Part shown: positions 37,831 through 51,042 of the stretch, piece after piece | Layout: every line of letters begins with the position of its first letter | Numbering within the stretch: position 1 is the first letter of the stretch | Origin: Branchiostoma floridae | Lineage: Eukaryota > Chordata > Leptocardii > Amphioxiformes > Branchiostomatidae | Direction: 5' to 3' | DNA: 64,000 nucleotides | NCBI RefSeq assembly: GCF_000003815.2 | Contig: NW_023365789.1 | Coordinates: 33,356-97,355 of the forward strand | Notes under the pieces: generated by a model | Seen by the model: the letters and a program-made list of their open reading frames with translations, nothing else | What the model was told of the DNA's origin: nothing | The model's database searches: none | Made by a program: the position numbers and the translations under genes

Positions 37831-39428
37831 AATATGAGCCACTACATCCAGACTGCTAGCGTGCACCGACCCTTCAGGTTGCGGACAGAGGTTAACTCAA
37901 TTGCTGATTCTGAACTGACCCAAGTACTCATTGGCTCGCTATTGTTGTTTATCCGTTGTTTTTGTCGATGATGACTAGAACATCACGCCAGGTACGCTGT
38001 GTCCGACTGGGGCTATTTAGTCTGATTCGAGCAGTTATTCAGATCCCCATTTAGATTGACCTTCCAGGTATTGGTTTATACAATGTCATGTAATGCATTT
38101 GAACATCACTAAACGGAAAGCTTAAAGGTCGACGTAACAGAAAAAACATCATACATAAGATACAAAAGATACATAGTATACATAACTTGAATACAGAAAC
38201 GATAGAAATCAAACTTCATTCAATGGACACACGCGTTCTTGCAGCTTCTGTTTTGTTCATGAAAGGCAGCACCTTGGTTATACCAGGAACATCATAATAT
38301 AAAACCGAAAGACTGACAGAGCCTGATAAGAAGTTTGTTTCTAACCTTCTCGTAAATCAGTATATGTAGGGGGTTGGTAGAAAAGACCTATCACTACCAG
38401 AGCTGGTCTCACAAATCGTGTACAAAACTGCTGTGTCACGGTTTACTGGTTATGACATACCGGCAACGTTTACCTGTTTCAGTTGTAGCATCGGGCCTCA
38501 CAGGAAAGGGTTACATACTTGGTCATACATACCGTTTTTACCCAATTTTATTTCACTGCATCACAAGATTGAGAAGCAAAAGATGTGTAGATATTTCTCA
38601 AAAGCACATTACTGTAAACACCATTAGACGTGTATCAAGTAGCAAAGACTTAACATATTACCTGTACAAAAGTTAATAATTGTTACGATTTTATGTAGTC
38701 AAGGTGACATATGATACAAATGATCCCGATATCTTTTCTTAAACCGTTTCTTGTTAGTTGTGACTAGAAAATCACCTTAAGAGTTTGCACCAGTCTTGCC
38801 CTTTGTCTATCATGGAATCTAGAAGATAAAAGCACATTCCCCATATACCATAATTGCGATATTGTCTTATTACTACACCAGCCCCCAAAACACAATGATT
38901 GTAAAAAAAAAAAATGAAACCTCTGTTGCATTAACCATTTTTGCTTAGCAAAACTATTACATCTTCAACCATTTAAGCATAACAATCAAATTTGATTTTA
39001 TTACCTGATTGCAGGAATTTCAGACCCTGAACTGGTGCAATACCAATGTTCAATGAACAGAAAATAGATTGCTGGAAAGGTTCATTTTGTTCAAGACTTT
39101 TAAACTTTAAACCAGTGTTGCCTTTTGGCCTATCCTGGATGTAGTTGCATCAAAACCTTCCTGTGTCCTTTGAACTACTCTGCGTGGCTGTATCAGCATT
39201 TTTCTCTGTAGATTTCTCCTGCTTGTTCCTTAATCTACACGAAAACTTGACAAATCAGGTGTTATTAACCGTCTCCTATCCACACATCAAGGTTTTGAAT
39301 CAGTTCTTGCGAGCCTGTGAACAAGAGCAACAAACATGTCATCAGCACGATAGAATTCAACGTAACATTTCCGTATAGAATGACATTGTGTGACAGAATT
39401 GCATGCAGTTTAAACGGACAGATTGTAT

Positions 39429-39581
39429 TAATCTCCAAGCAGATCCTACGGTGCCATAAGATAGTATCAAAGCTGGCCAGGGAGTATATAGCCGGCTAAG
39501 GTAGTCAAACGGGCACCGGTAAGTTTACCTACGGTAAGTTTGATACTATACATTACGCACCGTGGATCTGGTTGGAGATTA
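39429..39581. mobile_element. 153-bp MITE with 9-bp target duplication
   Basis: Terminal inverted repeats begin taatctccaa and continue cagatcc..cggtgc (about 24 bp, few mismatches). The flank agattgtat is duplicated at 39420-39428 and 39582-39590. The paralogous site in the gene E block is empty (50859-50867). An internal inverted pair (atagtatcaaa/tttgatactat) adds a second stem. A 9-bp duplication suits Mutator-like elements, but the superfamily is uncertain. Confidence 0.87.
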
Positions 39582-39705
39582 AGATTGTATATATTTTACC
39601 AATCGGGGGCCTGCTATCCAGCCTGTTCTAGCTTTAGCTCACTCCTCTGTTTGCTTCCCTTGTCGGATTAGATGAAGGCTGGGCAGACTGATGTTTCATC
39701 GGCTT

Positions 39706-40425
39706 GGATCTGGCCATTGGCGACCGGCTGACATGTTGTTTAGGCCACATAACAGCAAGTGAATCTTTATTAGCCCCGGTTACACACAACTGAGAATGGC
39801 CTTCCTACTTTCCCCCAACCATGGTGCGAGCGTTTCTGGAGATACTATGTAGGTCGGCTGGTGTTCGGCGCGGCCGACTGATATGCGGATGCGCCAGCCG
39901 AAGTTTAAAAAAAATTCAAAACACTCAGCTGTGAATCGGAGGTCTTGAATGGATTGGCTCCCATGGGTTGGGGGTAAGTCGCCAGTAATATGAAGTGTTT
40001 TGTCAAACTGCTCCTAACGTAAATGTACCACCGACCTTGACTATGTGTAACCGGGGCTCTGTGGATGGTGGTTGATTCGTGTGTGTGAACACCGGGCCAT
40101 AGAAATTGTTGAGATGAATTTTTTTGTAAAATGAATTTCAATATTGGCCTGGCATCCACCATTTTCGTAGCCTGGGTACTATCCGGGTAGTAGTTCGCTC
40201 CTATGTTTGCTACTGCAGAGAAGCGACTGTATATAGTGCGTAATAAATGTCAGAGCCAGAAGCGACTGTATATAGTGTGTAAGAAACGTCAGAGCGAGCT
40301 ACTTTCCGGATGGTACCAAGGCTACCCTTTCCTAGCTTCGCATCGCTCCTGCGATTTCTTCCATAGCTGGATATTCAGCAGGCAAGCGATCGGCAGGGAC
40401 GAGCTGAAGCTTAATTGAATACGGT
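39706..40425. other. Gene D-specific ~720-bp insertion downstream of the kinase
   Basis: Sequence either side (…gctgggcagact and ggtggacgtcaagagg…) is contiguous in gene E's block at ~50970. The insert contains the putative MITE at 39772-40058 and a two-copy 39-bp tandem repeat (40219-40296, agaagcgactgtatatagtg). It is probably a nested set of mobile fragments. Confidence 0.65.
39772..40058. mobile_element. Putative MITE with AGCCCCGGTTACACA termini
   Basis: Inverted ends AGCCCCGGTTACACA (39772) and TGTGTAACCGGGGCT (to 40058), ~287 bp apart, inside sequence that gene E's block lacks. No clear target duplication is seen, so exact limits are uncertain. No coding capacity is visible. Confidence 0.6.
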
Positions 40426-40495
40426 GGACGTCAAGAGGCTACTTATCTTTGCTGGATAACAGGGCGATCAGCAAATAAAAATGTTTTGTTGTTAC

Positions 40496-43400
40496 CTTCA
40501 TCACGTCGATGATGGCCTGTAGAATGTCCTCTTTACTGGACCTGCTGGTCACGGTAATGAGGTGGTCTGCACATGCTGGAGATCAAAGGCATGAAAGGTT
40601 TATACACTGCCCGAAAAGGGAGATTTGCCACTAACAATAAATACTAGGTAATGATTGGTTTTGTCATTTGATGATGATTGATTCAACGATTATCAGACCT
40701 TTATGGGCAACCATTTCCAGACGTACATATTTGACTTACCTTGGGACATAACCTCGTAATAGCTTAAATAACACTAGCGACAGATACATGCAGGAAATCT
40801 TTACCGGCGCCGTGTATCGCCCAAGCAACCATTACCAGATTCACCCGGCATACATCATAGCTAGTGTGAGTGCAGTAGATTGCATGAAGTATGGATTACC
40901 CTGGAATGTGGGCCTGTCCTCCGGGGTCTGGCTCCAGCATGTCTGCATCAGCTGACTCACTGACGTCACGTCCTCCCGGTCTGTGGGGATCAGGGTCAGG
41001 TCAGGTCGCTGTCCTGACGTCACGGCAAGCCTGATGAGGGCAGAGTTCATAGCATCTGCAGATATGATGATAAAGCAATGATACACTTAAAGAATTGGAA
41101 AATGCTTGGTAAGTATTTCACTTGCGCAAATATGAAATATTGCATTTGAGGATCACAAACTCGAAGATATTCAAAGTCTATTTAGAATTTACTAGAAGAT
41201 TGGAATGCCTTGACATAAATTTAGACAAAGCAAATATCAGACAATATGGCATATCCCGAACTCACTTCCATATGGCTCTGCTCTCGTAATGATCTCCCAA
41301 AGCAGCACACCAAAACTGAAAAACAAAACACAGTACTTTAGGAATGTCTAACGGAAAAAAAAATATTCATGTTTCATTGTGTTAATTGAGTGTATGAAAA
41401 GGATTTCTGCCAGTACCTGTAGACATCGAACATTGGTGTTGGGACGAGGTTGATATCCAAGAAGTACTCCGGTGGCGCATGCGTAATTGTGCTTCCTTCC
41501 GGGCTGGTTTGGGTGACAACGCGAGATCTCATCTTCCACTTGGACAGCCCAAAGTCTGAAATCTGAAATGGGAAATTCATTAAATTTTCCATTATCTGTG
41601 CTTATGTGTAAAATCTTCAATTCGTTTCACAAGTGACCAGGTGGACATTTGTCCCTTACAACGGTTATTGTTACCTTCACGTGGAAGTCCCCATCTAGTA
41701 GCACGTTCTCTGCCTTCAGATCACAGTGGAGAATCTGTGGGTTCTGGCAGTGCAGGAAAGTCATCCCCAGGGAGATCTCGTGCGCCATTCTCCACCTCAG
41801 GGCCCAGGGCACGTCCACATCCCGCAGCAGCCCGGCCAGAGAACCGTTCTCCATGTAGGGCATCACGATGGCGAAGTTTGGGTCCAGACAGACCCCCAAC
41901 AGACTGATGACGTGGTCTGATCGGCTTCCCAGGTTCAGTTTTCTCGCCTCAGAGTACAACACTTCCTGCTCACTTGAGGTATAAAAACATAACAGAAATA
42001 TGTTTTTTATTTGTTCTTTATGTGTAGGTCATTTATTTTGATAAAACCACTAAAATCATGTATGCAGATTGTATAACGTTCATGCTATCGAGAGCGTGCT
42101 GGACTACTCTAACTGCCTCATGCGTCAAACGACGTGGGAGCTACTAAGTGTAAGTATCGTGATACTAGTAAGCGTAAATAAAAGGCATCAAAACCTACCT
42201 TCCTTCTATCTGACGAGTCAGCAGACATTTGACAGCCACGTCCTGCTTCCAGTCCAGATGTCGGGCTTTCATTACGTAGGCGAACCCCCCACGGCCGAGA
42301 ATGGACTGTTCCTTCAGTCGTTCAAATTGGATGATGGGAAACTTCTGGTCAACCGTCACGCTGGGATATTTCCTCGCGCTGGAAAATACATTATCAAAAA
42401 TGATCTTAGAAATATTTTTTTTATTTTTTTAGATGTGCAGGAATATTCTACTTCGAATTAGCTAGAAGGAGTGGATTTGTATGGAACTGATTTGTTATCA
42501 AATTGCCCTTGACTTACAATCGATATCGTGCAGTATTGAATATTCTCGTACCATTATCGCGCAGTGTAAATATACTCGTACCTGCTTTGCAGCCCATCCG
42601 CTTCTTGGCCACCAACAGCACCGACGGCTCCGGTTTCATATCCTCTGCGATTTGGGGTCTGAGGGGAAATGATCTCTTTAGGTTTCAACATTATGCAGAT
42701 CACGCATTCCATTTCTTGGTTAACGCATTGTGACTATTTTAACAGAAATGTCTATTTTGGCTTGATTGCAGTCGCTTTGATAGTTTCCCCACAAGTGAAG
42801 ACAACAAAGTTTACAAATTTCCGTAAGGTATTTGTATCCAAGACGATCAAAACAGGTAGCAAAGATTAATAGCAAATACTGAAAAGTCACAAGTCGAAGT
42901 AGAAAGTCAACGATAAACATCACCCCACCCTGGGTGTCGGTGAAATTTGCTCGGCCAGCTGCTGAAAGTCCAGGTCTCTGAGGTGCTGCTCCAGGGCGGA
43001 AAGTGTGGCCGCCTCACCTTCCTTCTCTCTCCACTGTACCAGGGTCTGGTACACCTGGTCAGGAACGTCGTCTGGGGCGGAAGCCTGATAACATAAGTTA
43101 TTGTAGATTATTATATGGTAATTAATTCAATTCAGTTCGACTTCATCACTGTATTAAGAGCCTATATCTGTGAATCTCATTCCTATCTGATCATCTGTAA
43201 AGCCACATTAAGAAAGATAATCTCACCTTGATGGCGTCCATCGCCCTGTTGCTGAGCCCCAGGCTCCGGGCGAGAGGTTTCCACTGGGTTTGGCTCGCCT
43301 TCACGGATAGGCGGTTGAAGACACGGAGAATTCTCTCGTCTGAATCAAAGAACGCATGTTCGTTTCAGTCATTGCATATAATATTATAATATAATGCGAT

Positions 43401-44784
43401 ATGATATGATGAAATATAATATTGTATAATATGACATAATATAAGGCAACACGATTTGCAGTGGGAATAGAAGTCTGAAGGTTTAACGATCCAGCAAAAA
43501 CATTATAAAAGTTCAAATCATAATATTTGAATACTGGTATTGAAAGGGATATAGTAAGAACTTTTCAAGTCTACAAATTACCATAAAACAAATATTCAGC
43601 TCATATAAAAGTATGATACCAATGAAAATAAGGTTGATTTGACAGCCTATCCAGAGACATGCCCCACCTTTCTCAGCCTCCTGTTTCAGGAAGGCCATGA
43701 TGGCGCCGGTCCCTTGTTTACACACATCCTGTGGAGGGTATGTCAGGGGGTTTCCAGAAACATCCAAGTGCTTAAGCTTGTCTGCTCGGTGAAGGGCGGT
43801 TGGGAGCCTGGTGATGTTGTTTTTACTTATGTCCAGTTTCTCCATGGCAGGTAGTTCACACAGGACTTCTGGGAATGTGCCGAACTTGTTGTCATCGAGG
43901 TAGACCTCCCGTAGGTTGTGCAGGTGACTCATGGTGCTCGGCAGGGTTTTGAGGAGGTTTTTGTCCAATGCCAAGACCTGCAGGTGTTGTAAGCTTCCCA
44001 CTTCATCTGGAACAATGTCAAACTTGCAGCCGCCAGCATACAGTTCCTCCATTATCTTTAGCTGCTGCACCTGTCTGGGGAACTCAGCAAACTGACAGTT
44101 GGAGACACTGAGAGTCTTCAGCCTGGCGAGTCGTGTGACGTAATCGGGGAGACGTCTGATGGGGTTCTTACCGACACTTAACACCTCAAGGTTAGGGAGC
44201 GAGCACACCCCTGAGGGTACCTCCGTCAGCTGATTATCACGAATGTACAGTTCTCTCAGTTTCTGCAGCTTTTCCACGCCAGGGGGGAAGGTGGAGAGCT
44301 TGTTATTACCGACACTTAACACCTCAAGGTTAGGGAGCAAACAGACGCCTGGGGGCACCCCCGTCAGCTGATTACCATTAATGTACAGTGTTCCCAGTTT
44401 CTGCAGCTTTTCCACACCAGGAGGGAAGGTGGAGAGTTTATTGTTATAGACATTTAACACCTCAAGGTTAGGGAGAGAGCAGACACCTGAGGGTACCTCC
44501 GTCAGCTGATTATCATAAATGTACAGGTGTATCAATTTCTGCAAGGAACCAATCGCCTGTGGCAAACTTGTCAGCATGTTGCCGTCAGCGTCCAAACGGT
44601 AAAGTTTCTGCAGACGGCCGATTGCTTCCGGGATGCTGGTTAGTTTGTTATTGGACACATCTAGAACCTCCAGGTCAGTGATATCAAACACCTCCTCCGG
44701 GATGGACGTCAGACCCTGGTTACTCAGGTCAAGTTTCAGGCGACCGTTGACTGTCTGCGGCTGGAGGTTCAGGCCTGCCGCCAT
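40496..44784 (-). CDS. Gene D: short LRR - death domain - RIP-like kinase
   Basis: Exons: 44784-43668, 43339-43227, 43084-42929, 42658-42582, 42378-42199, 41972-41675, 41562-41417, 41315-41266, 41055-40900, 40575-40496, phase-consistent, 791 codons before the last donor. It has the shortest LRR exon (372 codons, two 46-residue dimers). Relative to gene A, three dimers plus one single repeat are missing, and LRR 3 is a fusion (LQKLIHLYIYDNQLTEVP). Death domain and kinase are intact: GRGGFAYV, HCDLKAEN, ISDFGLSKW, APPEYF, RPTFQ. The last mapped exon ends AIIDVMK; reading on reaches a stop within ~20 codons, or a splice to 40463 would give QR-stop, so the terminus is open. The kinase N-lobe exon pair differs from A and E (KLNLGSRSDHV against KLKLASNSVHV). 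A 64-bp LINE tail sits in the intron at 42091. Confidence 0.9.
42091..42154 (+). mobile_element. 64-bp LINE 3'-end insertion in an intron of gene D
   Basis: This stretch repeats, with few changes, the last ~64 bases of the LINE at 18520-19503 (compare 19434-19498: gcgtgctgga..tactctaact, then cgacgtgggagctactaag). It is flanked by a 5-bp duplication, tatcg, at 42086-42090 and 42155-42159. The equivalent introns of genes A and E read straight through (ctatcgtgata), so they are empty sites. Confidence 0.88.
44200..44475 (-). repeat. 138-bp coding LRR dimer array, gene D (2 copies)
   Basis: Two copies of the 46-residue dimer, residues ~104-195, preceded by a hybrid repeat that joins the start of LRR 3 to the end of an NQLTEVPSGVCS-type repeat. 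This is the expected product of an unequal exchange or slippage deletion. Confidence 0.9.
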
Positions 44785-45349
44785 GTTGGAACCCTTTTCC
44801 TGCATTAAGTACAAAGAGATATAACTGTAGATATAATTCCCGAAAACGCGCATAGAACGATTTGCCAGCACGAAATAGGTACGCACATATTCACACAAAC
44901 AGACATTCACACACATCCACACAGAGAGATATAAAACATACACGCACACACACAACAACTCATATACACATGCACACGCATGCACGCACAAACACATAAA
45001 CCTGTGATGGTGATGAGATGCATTGTATTAAATATTAGTTACTCTAGAGTAGAAACCCTCAATACTAGTCTCTGTTCACAGTGACGATGCAAAAAGTATA
45101 GGCATATACATGTAACTTGACTATTACAGCGTGTCTGCGTGCTCCAAAATCCGTCGGACTCCCTACGAGTTCGTACGGACAGGAGGCGATACTTATACCA
45201 CTTACGGATCCCAAAAGATTGCCCACGTTTTGGCATGTAGACAGCACATATTTCCACGTACGGCGGGCTGTGCCCGGCCCTTAGCTTAACCGACATGCTC
45301 ACTCCGCCATCTTCATTTCCTGACAACACAAGTATGTAGCCGTAGTGAC

Positions 45350-45970
45350 AACGTTATTCCCCTACTTGACCTTTGAACGCCAGTGGGAGGTGGCACCGGG
45401 TACAATGTATAAACATACCTAATATATGTAAACATGTCCAACTTGGGGTTTAAGACGTGTATTTTCTCCTTTTTTAAATCCACAACTTAGTAATAAGAAG
45501 CTACGCAAGTGATAAGAGTATAACGATATGAAGGCTCAAGAGGATTTAATGATTTCAACCGATCTATGTTGGGGTTTTAGACTGGAAATTTCTTACTTTT
45601 TTGTTGCAAATTCCCGGTCAGTAATGATGATCTATCTTGTTGCTTTTACTGCCCAATGTGTGCTTGTCCTCATCATTAGACCAGAAGAATTCAAACTTTG
45701 AACATCAGCTAAGCCTTATGGGTGATGGCCCGACATCTGTTTTATGCGATTTAAGAACATATTTACGTAGGTTAGACTCGGTCGCAGGCTAACCGACAGG
45801 CTCACTCCGCCATCTTTACTGACAATACAAATATGTAGCCATAGAACATTATTTCCCTACTTGACCTTTAAACGTCAGTGTGGGGTGGCGCCAGGTACAA
45901 AGTACAGACATACCTGCGCTGCCCTGCCAATAAACACGTCGCACTAGGGGTTTTAGACGTGTCTTTTCTT
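45350..45970. repeat. ~400-bp dispersed family upstream of gene D
   Basis: Anchors at ~45359 and ~45857. The first copy has lost the gcgctgcc part (catacctaatatatg), so its donor-like motif is broken. Confidence 0.8.
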
Positions 45971-47525
45971 AATTTAGGCATTAATAATGAAGAGTCGTTG
46001 GATAACACACGATATCATGATTTGAGGACTGAACGCGATAAAACTTTAATTTGAATTTCCAATCATTGATAAGTCACATCGTATGGCATGTACGTTACAA
46101 ACAATGATACATACGTTCCCCCAAACTAGCCTCTGGCCACTCAGTCACGTTGCGTATAACGTGACTATGGGATAGTCACGTAACTTTTAATTTGTTAATC
46201 TTTTCCTTAATCAGAACAGAGTTATTACAATACTTAACACAGATCTCTTTTCGATTGTCATAAATTACATAATTAGTCTAGGGTAAAAGCTTTGTCCACC
46301 TCTAACTTGCACACTGGAATAGTTGGTTTCCCAGATGATAATTGTCAAAAACACTAAAACATGTATGTAACATAATTGCCTGTTTGAACCTTTCATTAAT
46401 CAAGATAATCATGAATTAAGTATTAAACCATTCTGTATAAAAGTGCATAGTTTGCCAAAGCACAGAAAACTTCAATTTCCAGGTCTATTTCTAAGGTTAA
46501 TTACGGAAACTTACATCATAACTTAACAAGGTAATGATTACTTACGGCTTTAACACTTGGGTGGTGCAAATTAGGGTGAAACCTTGTTCTTGGGTTGTTC
46601 TTCTCCTCCCAGTAACTTTACACACTGTTCGCTGCACGTAGACGTGTTTGCTCAGCGCATGCGCCTCACCCTAAATGTAAGCTTTTCCCCTCGTGTCACA
46701 TGAGATATGAGAGCGTGGGTAGGCCTGTCTGCCTTTTGCGTGATGATTCAACTTAACTTTTTAACACCTGCTGGAGTGAAACATATGACCTTGTTTGACC
46801 ACAAAAGAAGAAATACAACCATTGTAGTGATGATTGATGGATATTTCTTCTCTGAACCGATCAAAAACAAACACATAGATGGATATCAAGCTCACCTGGT
46901 GTGCTTACGTGGTACTGTGACCTCTGAACCCTAGGAGGGTGTTTACTGCGTACGATGTGGACTTAACGAACGTGTGAGGTGATAAGGTGAAGATTGGGCC
47001 ATTGTGCATTGATGCAGTGGGGGGGGTCGCAGTAATTTTTGATAATTTTGTACAAGGGATGAAGTATCGGCACCTGGCAGGAAAACTGTTGTAGTTACTT
47101 GACAATTCACTACTTAGCACATTGAATTGTTAAGATCATTTTTTTTCATTTCTGGGTTGTAGTTTATCTTAGCACAGTCGCTATTTTCATGAGTTTTTTT
47201 TAATGTTATCTATTAGAACCCCAAATACGACGATATGTTTACAGGGACTATCCCTATAATTTGGTCTACATGGTGCCTCATGTTCTTACACTCAGACAAT
47301 GTGAACCCAGGAGAGTGTGGACTTTACAAGCATGTGATGTGATTATAATCAGGGCATATAGTAGTAAGACATATAAACAAAATCTGTTCTTCTTGTCAGT
47401 CTTGTTCTTCTTCTTGTTAATTGGGCAGCTTTGCTTCCTTTCCTACCACAAAAATCAATAAATTCCTAAAATAGAGTCACCTGTTTTGCACACGTGTCCA
47501 TACCCACCTTATGACCTCCACAACG

Positions 47526-48560
47526 ATGTTTACCAGGTTCGGTGTTGACTCAGGTAAATATTGAGGTGACCTTATGGCCGTACGTGAGGTACTAACATCT
47601 TATGCTTCTTGGAGGGATGTAATTTCGCAACAATTTGAACATTTTTGCTACAAACGAAATAGAAGTTAGTTCTAAGAAAGGTAAACTTTTTATTGCTTTT
47701 AATGAATGTCACCTTGAATAAAAATACCATATTAGTTAGTAAAGTAGTGTATTAGTTCACCCATCGTGCCCATACAACTGCGCTCTTATCAGCCATTTTC
47801 AACGGTTGGTTTGTCATTCATATAGATTTACGTCCTTAACAGCCAGAAAAATCAATAAATGCCTTCTAAGTATAGTCACCATGTGCCCATACTGACCTTA
47901 TGAACTCCTTAATGGTGTTTACCAGGTGCGGTGTTGACTCAGGTAAATATTGATGAGAAGACGTTACGGCCGTACGTGAGATTAAAATATTATGCTTGTT
48001 GGAGGGATGTAATTTCGCAACATTTCAATTTTTTTTGCTACAAACGGAATACTAGTTATTTCTTAGTAAGGTAAACTTTTTGATTGCTTTTAATGAATGA
48101 CACTATGAACAAAAATTCCACATTAGTTAGTTAAGTAATGTATTAGTTCACCCATCGTGCCCATACAACTGCGCTTCTTGTCAGCCATTTGTCAACGGTT
48201 AGTTTGTCAGCCATATAGCTTTACGTCCTTTACAGCCGCAAAAATCAATAAAAATGCCTTTTAAGTATAGTCACCATGTGCCCAAACTGACCTTGTGACC
48301 TCCACAACGGTGTTTACCAGGTTCGGTGTTGACTCAGGTAAATATTGCGGAGACCTTACGACGTGAGGTTAACATATTAGAGTGACACATTTCATGTATC
48401 TGTGGAGGGCTGTTTGTGCAATACTAGTTAGTTATAAGAAAGATAACGTTGAAGAGGTTCATCAGTCACGTATGCATACAGTTATAACAATTTTCTTCAA
48501 TCAATGACTGTTTTTTAGGTAGATATTAAGGTGACCGTACGGCCGTACGTGAGGTTAGCA
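47526..48560. repeat. ~390-bp tandem repeat family, cluster downstream of gene E
   Basis: Anchors at 47526, 47914 and 48308 (388 and 394 bp apart), plus a partial copy at ~48510. The copy at 47914 preserves the empty piggyBac-like target site. Confidence 0.87.
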
Positions 48561-48889
48561 ACATAAACAGGCGGCCGATAAGAGCTTTCTGTATCGCGCT
48601 AAGTTTATAACGTAGGAGAATCTTTGCAGAGAAAATACGATACATTATGTGAAGCAAATAATTGATAAGAGCTCTGTGTGTATAGATTTATAGATAAGAG
48701 CTCTGTGTGTCGTGCAATTTGGTTTATATCGCAGAAAAACTACTACATTAAGATATAACAATCATCATCTCGGAAGCAATTAGTTCCTGTCGTGATTTTG
48801 ATGGTAGTTCTATCTCAACACCCCTGCAGTACCGACGCTTCTCGTTAGGGTGACGAATTGCCGAACATAGTGCAGGTTGCGGGTAGGGG

Positions 48890-49575
48890 TCAACTCACAG
48901 TTGAGTTCTCCTTACTGACCCATGTACTTATCGGCTCACCGTTGAGTTCTCCTTACTGACCCATGTACTTATCGGCTCACTGTTGAGTACTCCTTACTGA
49001 CCCATGTACGTATCGGCTCACTGTTGAGTATTCCTTACTGACCCATGTACTTATCGGCTCACTGTTGAGTTCTCCGAACTTCCCCATGTACTTATCGGCT
49101 CACTGTTGGGTTCTCCTTGCTGACCCATGTACTTATCGGCTCACTGTTGAGTTCTCCTTACTGACCCATGTACTTATCGGCTCACTGTTGAGTATTCCTT
49201 ACTGACCCATGTACTTATCGGCTCGCTGTTGAGTTCTCCTTACTGACCCATGTACTTATCGGCTCACTGTTGAGTATTCCTTACTGACCCATGTACTTAT
49301 CGGCTCACTGTTGGGTTCTCCGAACTGACCCATGTACTTATCGGCTCACTGTTGAGTTCTCCGAACTGACCCAGCCCCCCCCCCCTACTTTGCCCCTTGC
49401 GGGGTTATATGGGGAAACCCATGATGATGATGACCCATGTACTTATCGGCTCACTGTTGAGTACTCCTTACTGACCCATGTACTTATCGGCTCACTGTTG
49501 AGTTCTCCGGACTGACCCATGTACTTATCGGCTCACTGTTCAGTTCTCCTTACTGACCCATGTACTTATGTACTT
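48890..49575. repeat. 41-bp minisatellite, ~15 copies (gene E side)
   Basis: Same unit as at 36776-36990, expanded threefold. It is interrupted at ~49372-49432 by ~60 bases with a C-run, a small GC hairpin (ccccttgcggggt) and gatgatgatg. Confidence 0.92.
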
Positions 49576-51042
49576 TGTGACCCAGGAACATCATAATATA
49601 AAACTGAAAGACTGACAGCCTGATAAGAAGGCTGGTTTCTAACCTTCTCGTAAAGCAGTATATGTAGGGGGTTGGTAGAACAGACCTATCACTACCAGAG
49701 CTGGTCTCACAAATCGTGTACAGAACTGCTGTGTCACGTCTTGAGGCGGTTTACTGGTTATGACATACCGGCAAAGTTTACCTGTTTCAGCTGTAGCATC
49801 GGGCCTAACAGTAAAGGTCACACATACTTGGTCATACATACCGTTTTTACCCAATTTTATTTCACTGCATCACAAGATTGAGAAGCAAAATATGTGTAGA
49901 TATTTCTCAAAAGCACATTACTGTAAACACCATTAGACGTGTATCAAGTAGCAAAGACTTAACATATTACCTGTACAAAAGTTAATAATTGTAAACGATT
50001 TAATGTAGTCAAGGTGGCATATGATACAATTAATCCCGATATCTTTTCTTAAACCGTTTCTTGTTAGTTGTGACTAGAAAATCATCTTAAGAGTTTGCAC
50101 CAGTCTTGCCCTTTGTCTATCATGGAATCTAGAAGATAAAAGCACATGCCATATATACCATAATTGCGATATTGTCTTATTACTACACCAGCCCCCCAAA
50201 AACAATGATTGTAAAAAAAAAATGAAACCTCTGTTGCATTAACCATTTTTGCTTAGCAAAACTATTACATCTTCAACCATTTAAGCATAATATTCTACTT
50301 TGATTTTATTACCTGATTGCAGGTATTTCAGACCCTGAACTATGCTGGTGCAATACCAATGTTCAATGAACAGAAAATAGATTGCTGGAAATGTTCGTTT
50401 TGTTGGCGCTGACTCTTCTCTCTGGAGCTTCAGACGAGGAACTTTGTGAAGACACCATGGTGTATTCAAGTAGCTAATCTACCCTCTCCGAGGGAAGAAT
50501 AATGTGGTGAGTCGCTGCTTCTACCACATAAAAAACTTTTAAATTTTAAACCAGTGTTGCCTTTTGGCCTATCCTGGATGTAGATGCATTAAAAACTTCC
50601 TGTGTCCTTAGAACTACTCTGCGTGGCTGTATCAGCATTTTTCTCTGTAGATTTCTCCGGCTTGTTCCTTAATCTACACGAAAACTTGACAAATCTGGTG
50701 TTGTTAACCGTCTTCTATCCATACATCAAGGTTTTGAATCAGTTCTTGCGAGCCTGTGAACAAGAGCAACAAACATGTCATCGGCACGATAGAATTCAAC
50801 GTAACACTTCCATATAGAATGACATTGTGTGACAGAGTTACATGCAGTTTAAATGGACAGATTGTATATATTTTACCAATCGGGGGCCTGGTATCCAGCC
50901 TGTTCTAGCTTTAGTTCACTACTCTGTTTGCTTCCCTTGTAGGATTAGATGAACGGCTGGGTAGACTATAAGGTGGACGTCAAGAGGCTACTTATCTTTG
51001 CTGGATAACGGTGATTAGAAAATAAAAATGTTTTGTTGTTAC

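Larger units (their letters stand above)
28330..38260. other. Intergenic region between genes D and B
   Basis: No host gene seen. In order: flank blocks shared with the E/D gap (29280-31330 resembles 45860-47520 and 57950-60020), LINE and piggyBac-like insertions, the 66-bp, 41-bp and 53-bp minisatellites. 37850-38110 continues the block begun at ~36750, split by the minisatellites. Confidence 0.65.
38260..40495. other. 3' flank of gene D
   Basis: 38290-39428 is nearly identical to 49575-50866 downstream of gene E apart from small indels. Plus-strand frames here (e.g. 38374, 39145) are short and not conserved as protein. It carries the 153-bp MITE and the D-specific insertion. Confidence 0.7.
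45970..51042. other. Intergenic region and 3' flank between genes E and D
   Basis: Flank blocks shared with 29280-31330, the ~390-bp family, 41-bp minisatellite, then the gene E 3' flank. At ~50403-50532 this flank has ~130 bases that gene D's flank lacks (from ggcgctgactcttctctctg to the acataaaaaa junction). Confidence 0.65.

Noticed and set aside
41641-41920. Plus-strand frames opposite the kinase exon in A, D and E
   Set aside because: They are antisense shadows; their conservation follows the kinase codons.
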